Shown one piece after another: positions 1 to 14,340 of a DNA stretch of 64,000 nucleotides. Within the stretch, counting starts at the first letter, position 1, and each line of letters opens with the position of its first letter. The position numbers were made by a program, and so were the translations under genes. The notes beneath the pieces are model-generated. The model was not told the origin of the DNA. It saw nothing but the letters and a program-made list of their open reading frames with translations, and made no database searches. This DNA is from Acridotheres tristis (taxonomy: Eukaryota; Chordata; Aves; Passeriformes; Sturnidae), in assembly GCA_037013685.1 (NCBI GenBank), contig CM072895.1, positions 13,304,463 to 13,368,462 of the forward strand, written 5' to 3'.

Positions 1-2474
1 GTGAGCATACATTTTTCCTTTTCATACCAGTATATACAATATTCTGACTGTCTTGCTTTTTATATTCAAAACAATTGAATGTCTCTATTGTGAAGATTAA
101 ATCAAATGCCTCGCAGGTCCCACTTTTAGTTTTTGCAAACCAAAAGACTACACAAATAATTGCACCTTGAGCTGTGCATATTTTACTTTTATGAATCTTG
201 TTAATTTAAAATAGGAATTTTCAAGATCCAACACTTGAATAACACATACAAATTCCACTAATGGTCACTATTTAGATGGAACCAGGAAGGTTCAAATTAA
301 AGTAGGTTGTCTTGAATACCTAAGGTTTACCAGCAAACCTGAGCTGTTCAAGAAACTTGAAATCCAACTTTAAATCTCAAAGGGCAGGTTTTAATTTATT
401 ATTATTTCAAGTAAGACTGAAGGACTATTATGAGAAACATTCTTACAGTTGTCAAGAAAAACTGCTGTCAGTTTTCTCAGGCTTAATTTTTATTGGATAT
501 TTTAGTAATGAAACAGCTCCTAATTCTTCAAAGCCTGACCTTACAGGAAGTTTACAGTGGAGAGAGTTTAACAGTGGAAAGTTTAACAAAGTTTTCAAAG
601 AAAGATGCCGTCAGTTCAGGCTGGTCTCTTTCTTCATAACTGTTATTAAGTACTTTGGTAAATCTGGTATCCATACAGCACTAACTCAACCATATATTGA
701 TATTACTATTTACAAGCTGATGAGATGCTAGGTAGATACCAGCACAAAAATAAGAATTCTTCTCCATGTCAGTAAGATTTCTAAAGATTAACTAATACTA
801 CTTAGTAATAATCCAGGAAGACATTCTCCAGCCTGGTATGCTCTACTAAATTAAGAGGCCCTTGAGAACAAGAATTTACAGACATGGATGATCATAAAAG
901 CATTGTATTGATGAACTAGTCTACATACATCCTGGTCAAGGTTTTATTCCAGATGATGATTATCTGGGACATTTTTAAAATATATTATCTATGCCAAGAA
1001 TTTAACTATGAAATTACCATTTCAGTTCCAATTCACACAGTTTAGAGTTGACTCTGAGGCTATATATTACTGTGCAATCTTTCCTTCCACTCTAGTTTTA
1101 TACTTGGAAACGTGCTCCAAAACACTCATTTTCTACATAGTTTTCTGAGAATGATCTACATTCCTTTGCATAGCCAGTTACAGGTAGAGGCCTTTATGTT
1201 ATTGCTTTCATTTATGCATGAAGAGCCAGTATGTAAAATGTCTAGGAAATCAGAAATCGAGAACAGTGGGATTTCTGCTACCTGATATATCTCTTCCAGA
1301 CTTGAGTCAAATGCATGGTACCCTTAAAATAGAGCACTCCTGTTGTAAGTAGTGGCAGGGACAACTTCATATGCAGACATTCAGCAAAGCTTCACAGTTG
1401 GGATGCATGGTTTCTAGAAATTAAACTGAGGAGTTTATAGTGTATATAACCAGCATATGTTGCTTTGAGAGTAACTTTATAGTTCACCCTCTTAGTTTAG
1501 ACACAAAGCATCTCAGATGTATGCCTTTGACTGGGTAAGTGAAAGTCAGGACAATGATGATTTCAACATTCTCCCACCTTTCCCTAAAACAGACTGTATC
1601 TACAAAATACAGTACACAAGGGAACACTGATTCTTCATCTCAAGTTTGCTGAGCAATGGAGGTAGTCTGCACTGTTTTAGCTGTATCATCCAAATACTGC
1701 AAATACTTTTTGAACACTGACAGAATTCTGTGGCTTCTACCAGATTACCAGTTGGCCTATTACATTTGAAATCTCAGCTCTTCATGGAGAGAAAAAAATG
1801 AGTCCTCAGGATGAGTTGAAGATGTTTATATTCAATAAAAAATTCTAAATTTCTTCATCATAAAAGTTGCCTCAGAGCTATGCATGTTTTACACCTTAAG
1901 AAACCTTTCATAACAAACAGCATTTTTGAATCCTACTTGGTTTACCATACTAGGGTATAAGCAGTCCCTACTCTCTTTCTGCAGTATTATCTTTATTTCA
2001 TAAGCCTACAGGACATGATTTCCCCTTTAATGTCACCTTCTCTCTGCTTCATTATTTTTAGACATCACTTATGTAATACACTGGCAGAGAAAAGATGCTT
2101 CACTGTGGTACCATGTAAATGCCAGCTGTGTTTTATCCCCCCATGTGCCCTTTGAGACTGCTTCAATTTGCAAAGAACTGATTCTCCTTGACTCAAAATT
2201 ATGAAAAAAAAGGAAGAAGGTTTGAACTAACATCAGCAATCTGACAGTTTTAGATTTGCATTCTGAGAATTTGCATATATCTTATTAAAGCTTATTTGAC
2301 ATAGGTTTAGAATGTATACATTGACAGTTAATTTATGAGGTTAACACTAAATGCAAGCTCTCTTAAAATTAATTGTCACAAACTGACATCTGATATTCTT
2401 GATAGACAAAGACAAGCAGTTGCTTCAAGAAAATTTCAATAAGATAGCATTTTGTAGGCAAACACCCTCCAGAA

Positions 2475-2512
2475 CGGACTGGTCTATTTTTGGACCATTA
2501 ACAGCCAGTCCG
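2475..2512. repeat. Inverted repeat, 8-bp GC-rich arms, 22-nt loop
   Basis: CGGACTGG at 2475-2482 is the exact reverse complement of CCAGTCCG at 2505-2512. The arms are unusually GC-rich for this part of the window, and GAA/TTC just outside can pair across a small bulge. The loop also contains GGTC and GACC, which could form a competing inner stem. Function unknown. An 8-bp match is short enough to be chance. Confidence 0.6.
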
Positions 2513-5500
2513 GGCTTCAAATGCTAAATTTCATTAGAGAAGATTTTCCTAAGTGTTCTAAATGAGGTGTCTTGCACAGGTAGTGAGCACATAAAATGGC
2601 AAACTTTTCTCAGTTCGTTTTACAGGAGGCACAATTGATTACTTCATGATTTAGGAGCCACAGTGGTCAAGAGTGAATTAAATCATAGTCATATTGATAA
2701 AATGAAAAGAAACTTAAATTTTGCAGATATTTAGCATTAGAATGAATGGTAAAAATCAAGACCATTTGAAGTATTTTATTATGACTGGCTACATTACAGG
2801 GTAATATTTCAATGTCAATCTTCAACTGATTTTTTTTTCAGAAAGTTTCTTCTCTGTTAAAACGCTGAAAGACATTTTGGTAACATTGAAAAGCTAAAAA
2901 GCCTACAAATTATTAAAGATGCCTGATGCACTGGGAAATTTTTATTATGTTTAGTTTCTATCAGAATCTGTAGAATTTATATTATATAATTCCAAGTGAC
3001 AGGTGCTATGGAAGCAGACATATTACTAATTTTTGCGAAATTCCACTGCAGCATATTAATGATGAATATATACCAGGAATGAAAGGCAGAATACTTTGGC
3101 TAACCAGATTGTCATAATAAATTAATGAGAAGCAAAAATCATTGAACAGTCATTCCTATTTTAAAAGAATGGAAGAGAAAAAATATCACCAAGCTACCAC
3201 ACATTCTGTCTGCAATTATTATTAGATTAAATATGTTCAAAGTGATTGGTTTGCCTAATTTTTTGTATTCAACATCAACGTTTTTCCTGCCAAACTTACA
3301 GTTTTATTATATATTTTATACTTGCAACATGATCTTCGCTTCTCAGGACTTACTGATAAGAGGGAAAGTAAAAAAAGCAGTGTTGAATAAGTAGAAACCT
3401 CTTTGATGATGTTTGCAGAAACAGTTATTTTCGATGGCTCAGATAAAAGGCCTGTATTAGTGTTTACCTCTTTCTAGATCTGCTGGTGAGGTATTTTAAT
3501 TTCTAGCAGAAAAATAAAATCCTTTCTGTTGGGAGTGACAGAGCTCACCCATAACTCTTAGAAATAACTGAGGTAAAGCTCTGAAAGCTTGGTCCTACAC
3601 AAACTTCTCAATACTACTTCTTTGAGCAGAAGATTTTCCTTGAAGTTTTCAAAAGGTAGCCTTTGGCAGGGATTTAAGACCTCCTAGGTTTCTGAAACCA
3701 ATGTTATTCAGCTACTGAAACCAAAGTATGTTCTGCTTTATACCATAATTTTGAAAAGAGCAAACTACAAATATATTTATTGCATTGTCATGTGTTTTAT
3801 CAAGCGCCTTTCAGAAGAGGACACTCCTGGTTCTGAATGATTTTTGGTTTTTTTTTGCTCCCTGTGTTCACTGCTCTTCTAGTCTGGCACTCATCCATCA
3901 GATGCCAAATGTTTCATAAGCATCCACTTCCTGAAGGAGTCACAAGCCAGGCTACATCTCCCTTATAGAATGGATTTTGGCATTTCCAGCAGTAACTAGT
4001 GGCCCAAATAGTTTTGCTCTCTATCTCATGACACACTGACTTTGCTCAAGGCTCTTCTCCTAAGAGCTTCTCATCAAGGATTTAAATTTCATTTAAATTT
4101 CATGGCAATCAAGTACATAGAGCACTAGACCTTGCTAAAGAATTCCTTTACCAATTCAGTTTTCATTCAGGAATTCCTGTCTTGTTATTACAATTCCCTT
4201 CTCTGCTGCTAGAACAAGCATCGTTAAAAGACAGAAAGATCCTTTTTTTGTGGTTTTCATATCTCCAAGTTCAGATGATGCACACAATAATGACATCTAT
4301 AATATTTCTCATTGAGCTGAGGGTGATAGTGGAGCTTGAGAGGGTTATTTAATAGACAGAGAGAAATAATTTCTCAAATAGCCAAATGCTTGACAGAACT
4401 TAGGTGATCAGAAGATCTACAGGCTTCAGAATTTTTCATTCAGGAAAAAAATGCAGCCTATCAGCAAAAAATGCTTCTAGGAATATATCCAAGTCACTTT
4501 CATTTTGATGGACAACACACCTATCAGTCTTTCCTAGTTATAAATCTTTCCATGGTCCTCTAGTATATCTCACACGCATATCCTTCCTCATGGATATATT
4601 TATTTTAATAACTGAGCATGGCTTACATAAACGGCAATAGTTGTTGCCAGTAAGTCATAATAAGGCAGATACTTCAGGAAACATTAAGCATTTGCTGAAA
4701 AACAACCATTACAGCAGTGGGTTCAGTCCTAAATTATATTGTCAGCTTTTCCCTGTCAATGGATGCTAAACCCAGCACAAACATCATGGAATCTGATGGC
4801 TTTAAACTTGCCTGCTGACTGGAAGAAGGAAAGAGCTAGGAGACTGCAATGAGAAAAGCAAGCTTAAAAAAAATTGAAAACTTGAATATAAGCAATCATC
4901 TTCATCCTGACTTTGCCTCAGGGGACTGAGCCCTGTCTTTTCTAGGTATACAGACAAAGAAAGTGTCAGTTTTATCTATATGCAAGCCTAGAAAAATTAA
5001 AAAGTATTGTTTGAGATCTGATATAGACCAAGGGAAAACAACTTGATACAGATATTTTTTATTAAAGTTTTACTTTTTTGCATCTTTTTCACATTCTTTT
5101 TGTATAATAGCAGATATATAAAATATAATCCTTACAGCAGATGAAAGGAATAAAAAAAAGGAAATAAAAAAAAGTAAATTTTGTCATTATGTAAAGTTCA
5201 GAGTAGATCCAGGCATTCTGAAAGTGTACAGAATATCTAAAGTGTTTATAATACCATGAAAAATCCTTTCATATCTTTGTATTTGGCCCATGGAAAAACA
5301 ACTCAGAATGAAATGAGTTTTATAGAAAATATTTTGATGTACCCTTTTAATAACTCAACAACGATCCGAAGGGAAGACAAAAGATGGAAGAACAATTACA
5401 ATTCAAGAATCTTAGGCTGTAAAATGCCAGGATGGAGTTGAAAAATCAGGAAAGCTTACAAAAAATTCCTGATTCGAATTTAATCTCCAGGTGCAATCGA

Positions 5501-7621
5501 AACACTACATGATGCAGGTTCTCAAATTTCAGAGAAAAAAAATTAACCAGATATTTTCAAGCTAAATATTCTTGATTAATAGTGCACTAGTATAAGATGT
5601 TTTATTCTAGGGTTTATTTGACAGAACTTATTTAAAGTGCAGTTCAGGACCAAGATTAAAACAGAAGTCCCAGTTGCTCAGTTATCCCCATCCTGCTGCT
5701 CAGAGGATGGCACACAAGGCAAGGATGCTCAGTCAGGCAAAACAGGACTTTATGCTAAGTGGGCTTGTCACCACTCTGTTAGGAGACATTAACTTTAGGA
5801 AACCCATTTGATGCTAGCAAAACATGATGTCAAATGTCACCTAATGAACATGCAAATCATTCTTTACTTATCTAAGCCTCCAGTGAATTTAAACCAGCAT
5901 TGGATGGCTGGTAGTAGTCTAACATAATATAACAAGATTTAACAAAACAAGAAAGAAAACGATCTTATTGTTAATATATCTAGGGAAGAAAGAAGAAAAA
6001 AAGTAAAAATAGAACAATAATTTCTAGTGAAGCACAAATGAAAAAGGTCACCTTGGCCTAACCTGTTATCTGGGCATCCTCAAGAACCAAAGATCTAACA
6101 AAATTCCTGTTAAGTTTGTTTTGAACAGAGAAACAGAAATACTGCTGTAAAGTGACTGTTAAGAAAAGATACGGCCAAAGGGTGCCATAGCCAGGAAGCT
6201 GAATCAATTATCTAATTTTGAGTACAAGGTAATTTCAGACCTGGCTCTCCAAAAAGAACTTTTTGATCTTTGTCTCTTTTCTCCCACTTCCTCCTTCTTA
6301 AATGAAACAGGTCATAAAATAACCAGATTGCTGGGCAGCATATTAAACCAATTAATTGATTAAAATCAAGGAAAAGGAGTAACACTTTGGTGTCTCTATT
6401 TGAAACATGTATCTTCTTTTAATCATTCTGTCATTGAAATTTTATATTAAAGCAGCACAATACAGGCATCATTTTGAAAAATTATTTTATTTTTGTAGTG
6501 TAGAATGCAGCCTTTGAAACTGTAAAGAAATTTTCTTCTACCTGCTTTCTAGGGGTTTTTCCTATTCAGTGCCTATTACAGAATGCTGACTTTCTGTCTG
6601 GTAGTTACTATAATGACCAACAGCATTTGGGACTGCCAGTCTTCAAAATCTGTAAGTGGGCTACTGCCTGGAGGTATATTAACCACAAATTTTTTGAACT
6701 TTACATTACTGCTTGCCTGAACTGGATATTTAGTTAATTTCTTTCTGTGCATCTTTGATCAAAAAATGGATTGCCATCTCAATGTTGTTGTCATTAAGTT
6801 CATACCTTTTCCCCTTTTATACTATAAATCTACTTTGTTTGTGACATTTTAAACTAACAGAATACAATGCTGGGAAAATAGACTGCATTGGAAGCAATTG
6901 CTCAGAGGAGAAAACACACACTGCTTGGCCTTCATATGCCTCTTACTGCAGACGTAATGAATTTATAACAGTTTCTGCTTCTTCACACCCCAGCCTGGCT
7001 AGGCAACAAGTTACAACCAGTAGATCGATTTTAGCTAGTGAGTCTCAGCTGATACCAGAAATGTTCACTACTGAGTCTGCAAAGTCACTGAAGATTTGGT
7101 GTATAAATTCAGTAAGACTTAATGCAAACATCCAGCTGGGAATTTAGCAGATGGTCTCTGGATGCACTGTGTCAAAAATACACACCTATACCATAATGTT
7201 GCATTTACATAATACTAAGCATATGAAATATTTACTCACTTGCTTTAGAGTTTTGACCCAAAATAATTAAATGCTCCTGGAATTAGATATCTGTTTTCAA
7301 GTTTATGCCAAAATGTTTAGTTCCTGGTACATGTACTTAAAACAACTTTATAGCAACAGTGACCTTTCTTGCAAACCCCGAAGGATGTATTGAATATTTT
7401 TAGAAAATTATCACTTCTGTTAAACTGGATGGCTCTGTTCCTTATGCAATGTCCTGACAGCATGCATACCTTCCATATGCTTGAATAATACTTTATAGTG
7501 AGATTTTAGGAGTATAACCTACATTGGGATGGGTGTGTTTTCCTATGGCAAGGCAAGAAGGTGAAGAAAAAAGTGAACACGGGAAAACATCATCCAGACT
7601 TCCTTTATGACCACTATAACA

Positions 7622-7647
7622 GCTGAATGCTCTACACAGCATTCAGC
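7622..7647. repeat. Perfect hairpin, 10-bp arms, 6-nt loop
   Basis: GCTGAATGCT (7622-7631) and AGCATTCAGC (7638-7647) are exact reverse complements around a 6-nt loop (CTACAC). It is one of the strongest short hairpins I found and is not made only of A and T. The flanking bases do not extend the stem, so it is too short for a microRNA precursor. Function unknown. Confidence 0.75.
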
Positions 7648-10600
7648 ATGTGAATTTGACCTAACAAAAAACTCCCTTTACTCCCTCTGTCAGAGTTTTA
7701 GAATTCACTGGCAAACTTATTTATTGCCAGACCCAAAAGGTCTCAGAATAGGAGTGATGTCTCAGCTCACATTTCATTTTGGGCATCTAAATGTCCAGAG
7801 AAGACATAAAGACAAAATCACACATACTGTTTTTTAAAGTGGCTATATAAATAGCCCTGCCATCAAAGCAATCTTGTTTGCTAGGAATAAACACTTGGCA
7901 AGCAGGACACTTTCCATTGATTCTCTTCTCAGGATTGCCCTTTGATAGCTGATTCGTAGCTTCCTTAAGGTGCCGGCACAACTATTGAGTTCTGTGTAGT
8001 TAACAAAGCTTTCAATGTTTGGTATCCAGTTCATCCCAGGTGGGTTCAGTGACAGATCTGGAGGCTAGAGATGCAACTTCTGAACACACCACTCTGTTCT
8101 TTTCTAGTTTCAAAGCCCTTTCAGTCTGCATGACTGTTCTGATCGTTATGCTATGGGGAGAGAAAACCAGACCATGGAGAGGCTGACATGATAGAAGAAT
8201 CTATACCTAGAAAACACTATGATATTACTCTAAACACTTGTTTGCTAATTCCCATCTGTGCTGCTCCTAAAATACATTCAAACTCTGTCTCTTGATGTAT
8301 TTAGACTGATAAAAATGATAAAATACATCACTCTGGCATACATACACTATGTCAGCATCAGCTGCACTGTTTGTGATAAGAACCAAAAAGACTCTGTTTA
8401 TCATAAAACATATTCTCCCAAGCTACACTGCTCTAATAATGATGAAAATTGCATTACAGTCCTACAAGCTTAACTTCTTAAAGTCAGATGAAGTAGTCTA
8501 GGGTGTACAAAAATGCATGCATATAACATACATAGACAAGAGCATCAAACTGAAACAAGGCACAGTTTCTTTAAATTTGAAGATATAAAACAAACTGAAT
8601 GTTTGAATTAAATGTAAATTGTTATAATTTTGGGGTTGTAAAATTTACAAAGCATCAGGAAATGGATACTGGAAAACATTGTGAAAAGCTTTAAATTAAA
8701 ATATCAGACTCCAGTCAATATCAAGGAGAACATAATGTCACACAGCTCTGCAACCAACAGTAAGGACAAGAGTATTATCACCTACAGAGGCAGCACTGGT
8801 GAGAGTCCTGACCTAGGGCCCAGTTAGGATGAAGGACTGAAACATTCCAAAAACCTTCTTAAATGAAGCAATGGATGATGCTCCAATGGTAACTTTATAA
8901 AACTACTGAAGTGACTGGACCTACTACAATCAGCAGTGAAATCAGTCATGTCTGCTGCAAACTTTCTACTTCTCTCTGCTCTTGGATACAGACAAGGAAA
9001 GGAAACATTAACTTTCCCATCTTAATATTTTCCTTATAAGCTTTGCTTATGATACACAACAAGCATTGGCATTCAGAATTCCTATAAATTTTAAAGTAGA
9101 ATGGTGTAACTTGCACACTATTTGTTATGAGAGGGTAAAGGCATACTCATGCTGTGGACATTCGGTAATCAATAATATACTTTGTGAAAAGTAAAATCTG
9201 TAATATTTCACAACTGAGTGTTTATAATTATATACAAAAGGAAAGAAAAAGGAAGAGAACTCATGAGTACAGGAAAGGTAGGAAAGAAGGAATATGAGAA
9301 GCACTGTGAAATACAAAATGTGGCATAAAAGCAGTAAAACCTACAAAAAATTCTTTCAAAGAACAGGAAAAGAGATACAGGAAAAAAACCTCATATCATC
9401 ATCAGAAACAGAGTTGTATCTTTTGTTTTAAAACCATAAATATTTAAAAATAAAGTCACCATCAAGTGAATTAATAAATTCTAGAAGATGCAATCTTTTA
9501 TCTGGGAATATCAAGTCTCTAAAAGTCATCAATCCATCTTTTTATGGAAAGACAGAAATAAAATAATAGAATATTAATATACTTCCTAATTCTTAAAAAA
9601 AGCATTTGTGATTTTTAAATGTAAATATTGAACAATTAAATCCTGAACAGGTATATGTAGATGCCCCTGTAATTATTTGCATTCACTGCTAAAGCAATTT
9701 AATCAATCTTATCTGTAATTCAGTTAAAGATGCAAGCAACATATGTAGATAAGATACAATTGTTATTCCCTCTTTTTTTTCTCATGCCAACAAGTGTTGG
9801 TTGGTCAGGGATTTTTTTGCTATGATTAAGTTTAATTTCTCCTTCAAGCATGTAATGTTGGCATTTTTGGTGGATTTTGTTTTATGAAATGAAATGGAAT
9901 GCATTCTGCTATTTTTATTGTTTCCTCTCCTGATCATATTTGTGTAAGTTTATACAGAAAAAAAAACCTCCAAACCCAAAACACTGCAAAATAACCTTCC
10001 AAAGAAACCTTCCATTTGGATGTTTTAGTACAAATTCAAAAAGATGGTTTAGCATAACAAAAAAAACAATTGCAATGTAACTAAAAGCATGTCAGAAGAT
10101 TGTTCCATTATCACTAACAGTTTAACACTCTACATTTCACATACATTTACTGTAACAGCACACAATGGTGTTCACAGTTTAGAATTTATATATTCCTATA
10201 ATATCCACAAAGTACTTTAGAAATCTAAGGGCACAGGTTTTCTGGATAGTAATTGTATCAAGTTAGGTGCTGAGAACATTTAACTTTTGATGCTTCCAGG
10301 AATGTGACTTAGATGTGTCAGTGTTAGGTCCCACCATCAGTAAGCATCCCCTCCTCAAGCAGTCAGCACTGAAGCCATGGGATTTGGAAGCCTGAACTTT
10401 AGTGCTTTTCCAGAGAAGCATTGCACAACAGGATATTGCAAGTGAACACTTTTTTTCTCACTTTCTTTTTATACTTTGTCACTTGTTATAGAAGGTACGG
10501 CTATGGTTTATGGATCTTATCACAAAAACAAGGTAACGAGGGTTAGACCTATCCTTATCAATTGTGTAATTTTCCAATCTATGTACATTTAAAGTCTTAA

Positions 10601-13600
10601 ATGCTGTCATCAACTGAAAGACAGAAATATTCTTGAGAATACAGTCAGAGCAATAAAATGTCATATTTAGAAAATGAATTAATACTAAAACACAAAGTGT
10701 TTTTCCATTTAGTTTCCTTTGGTGACCAGACACTCCAGTGCAGCAGAGGTAAATACACTACTCTGGAGACAGAATAAATTCTATTAATCTAGTCCTGCAT
10801 AAGAACACCTTGACAACTGGGACTTCTAAAAGATAAATGCTTCAGATTAACAAGCTAGATGTAATTAATAACATATCCCATAATCTAAGAACATTTTCTA
10901 CTTGTAGCAGCTTTGTATTCAGAGCTCAAGTTCTGAAACACTACTGACACATTAATTTTTTTAAAAATATTGTTTCATATTTAAATTAAATGAATTAATT
11001 ATAATTAGCTAAAACAATTTTCTGGCAACTCATTATTGTGGGCTATACTATTTAATCTTGATAATATTTGTAGTAAACAAATGCCAATGAGAATAAGACA
11101 ACCCAAATAAGATCATAAAAAATCACTGCCATGTACTTGAAAAAATTAAAGACTTTGAAATTGACAAGAATAATCCAAGATACAAAATAAGAAGTTGATC
11201 AGTCTCCAGATCTCCTTTAGGATTTTATACCATGAACACAGTGTATAAAGCAAGAGTTGTGGATATCTGAGTACAACAGGAGAAATACACTGCTTCATGC
11301 TTTTCGTGATATAACATGCACTGTTTTATTTTAAGTACACTATCTCCCTTGGGAGCAACACTAATTACATGCTAATTCATTTTAATGCTGGCACATTATC
11401 ATCTGATAATCTTGCAATTAACTGAAGTCACCATGAAAGAGTGTGAAGAGGTCAGAGAATCAGAACATTGGTAGGTAACAAGATCTTTTAGTCAATGGGA
11501 TGTTTTAAGAAGAGCCAATAGAAAGATTTATGGGGTGGTGTAATAATGATATAGATTAACATCAAAATTAGCCTATAAATGGATAAAAAGCACAGTAGAA
11601 ATAATATAGGCAAACTAAGTTAGCTACAATTTAATGAGGTGGAAAAACCCCTAAAACCATCAAAAATATACTAGTACCTTTAAAATTTTAATTTATCAGA
11701 TAAAAACCAAAATGTCTTTAAAAAGATGGCTGGTAAATGCGATTCTATGAAACATGGAGAATTGAAAAAATGTTTTTCAAGAGAAATATTTCCCTTTTCA
11801 TATACTTGGGTCCATGAGAACAATATTCTTTATGACAAAACAATAAAAATATTAAGAAAAATTGTTGATATGGTATAGATCAATTGCAAAAAACCACATA
11901 ACAAACCTGGTATTACAGCTGTCTGTGTTGCTTACAAGAGCTGAGTAAATACTTTGATAAATACAACTTCTTTTCATAACTTGTGTTTGATTCACACAGA
12001 GATTCTTTGAATATGCACAGATGAAGAAATATGTGTGTTGTTTGCCTACTGCAAACATTTGACATTTGAAATTCAGGCTGTGTTGGTTAGCTTTGATTAG
12101 ATACATGAATTACACAGGATGTTTGTTCACTGATTGGAGCCCTTAAAAATCAGGTTTTCAGGATGAATATTTACATTTACAAGCTCAGAATTTGATCACC
12201 TTGAATATCTTCTACAAGTCCATGGAAATTGCTAATTTTCTAAAACGTTTTTGCCAAAAATTCTTGTGCTCAATACGTATAGGTAGGGAACATACCAAAA
12301 AGAGGAAAATGTATGAGTGTTGACAAGCTAAATCAGAGCAGGTACTTACTTTACTGAAAGTGTTTGTGATGGCCTAACAATATTCTAATATCAAAAGGCA
12401 AGTAGCTTTTCCAGACTACGGAATCAATTCAAGTAGCAAAATCACTTAGGAGAAGGCAATTAAAACATATGAGTCAAATTCAATAAAGCTTTCAAAGTGC
12501 CTTAATTGTAAGTTTTGGATTTTTGTGTGTCTTCTCATTTGCTATTTCTCATAAAATCTCTTTTTGTAGTTTCCCCCACACATTTTTCAATTGTCCACAT
12601 TTCAAATGCTGAAAGGGTTGAATTTCTGGAAGTTAACATTAGCTTGTGCTAATAAATATTTTTGCCCAAGAAAATATATTTGAAATTACTAATATGTAAG
12701 AAATAGCCAAGCCCCAAAATTTTTAGATTTTGAGTTTAGGAAGTGTCATACAAAGAAGGAAAAAGATATATTCAGAAAAATAAAATTAAATTGAATAACA
12801 TAGTCGAAGAAAAAGACCTGATCAGACAGAAGTATGAACAGAAACATCTAGAAAGAAAATGACAGCAAGGAATTTAATCAAGTTTAAAGTTGAATGGCAA
12901 AGTATTGGAAAAACTGATCAAGAGTGGTCACTTAAATGATCACTTCAAATGACACCCTGAAATTATAACAAAGACTAGCCTGTTTATAAAGTTAGTTCTT
13001 TGAAGATATTTGAAGCTATTTAAACACAGTACCCAGCATTCTGGAATTTTAACTGCCCCCCTACAGCACATGATAGGCAAAATATTCAGCAATATTAATA
13101 TATTTGAAAATATATAATGAATATATAGTTCTTCTGGCAGTGGGTTATGTAAATGTAAAACATTAATAACTTGACAATGGTAGCAGCATAATGACAAGAG
13201 ACAGGGTTAAATATTTGCCATATGCTTATATGAGAGTAAATTTTCTTGGTTCATTTTTAGAGTTATTACATCTTTATTAATAATACCTAGCTCCTAAAGC
13301 AAAAATAGTTTTACTTCTACACGAAAGTGTTCTACTCCTCATTATTTGTGTTGCTCCTATATGCATGCATACTGGGCAAGACTTTAGCACAAATGTCTCA
13401 CTAAAATAATCTTCAATTACCAAAGAAATCCAAATGAAGGACTTGGGACATCTGCATTAATACCAATTGGTGATTAATGCTGTTTAAAAGATATCAAAGC
13501 ATCAAAAAAATCAAAATCACCACTGAAAATATCACTATTGACACAGTGTAGGGTATATAGCAGCTACCTGTGGCATCATAGTTACAATGAAATTATCAGT

Positions 13601-14340
13601 GCTGTGCAACCCAGAAAAATAATTCCCTCTCTCCATCCCACCCTCCCACCCAATCTGATCAAGAATAAAATGTTGATGAGTATGTAAATAATATATTGAT
13701 ATGATGTTTAGCATCTAAACAAAGAGAAAGTGATCTCATTGCTCAGATAGTCCTTTCAGGAACATGCAACTTTAATTTACAACATCAAGATAAAACAGAA
13801 ACTTGAAGAAATGAACCTATTATTTCTGTATTCACAAATAATATTCACTATACTGATAGCCCCAAAAAATTATCTTCCAAGAAATTATCAAGCACTAAAA
13901 AGCATACAAAGAAGGACACAATCTTATGACTCTGTAGGATTTTAACTAATCTCCTGGAGTGATGAGAGATGTCTGGAGAAACATTGACCTAATCCTCTGA
14001 CTACACAGCAGGGCACATCATAAGAACACACAGTCTGGTAGCCATAAAAACATAATTTTATAGCAATAAACTCTACTGCCTTAATAAATGAAATAAAGCA
14101 TTTGTAAAGACTTTGATCTATTTAATAGATACAAATGATGCTTTCATGCAAGGATAGAAAATTTAGTCTCCATAAGAACAGTGCAGGCAGAAAAAGGATT
14201 TATTAAAGTAATGCTACTTAAAGTATTGCTTCATGATAGTCCAAGCCCACATTTAGACAGAGCCCCACTGCTCACTGTTCATAACTAGAATCCCTGAAGT
14301 CACTCAAGGGAAGTTACTCTGTGCAAATCCCTGAGCTCAG

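Larger units (their letters stand above)
1..14340. other. AT-rich non-coding DNA, no gene seen
   Basis: Long AT-rich stretch with stop codons frequent in all frames. The longest open frame runs from 357 to 731 on the plus strand (124 codons, opening on TTG); its translation has no recognised domain, and I see no matching exon neighbours. I see no complete transposable element here. Small items are an 11-bp direct repeat in two copies (4080-4101), an A-rich duplication (5146-5177) and several short hairpins listed separately. It could be intergenic or intronic. Weak, very old repeats would be missed by reading alone. Confidence 0.7.

Noticed and set aside
357..731. Plus-strand open frame, 124 codons
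   Set aside because: Opens on TTG, lies in ordinary AT-rich DNA and has no recognised domain or splice context.
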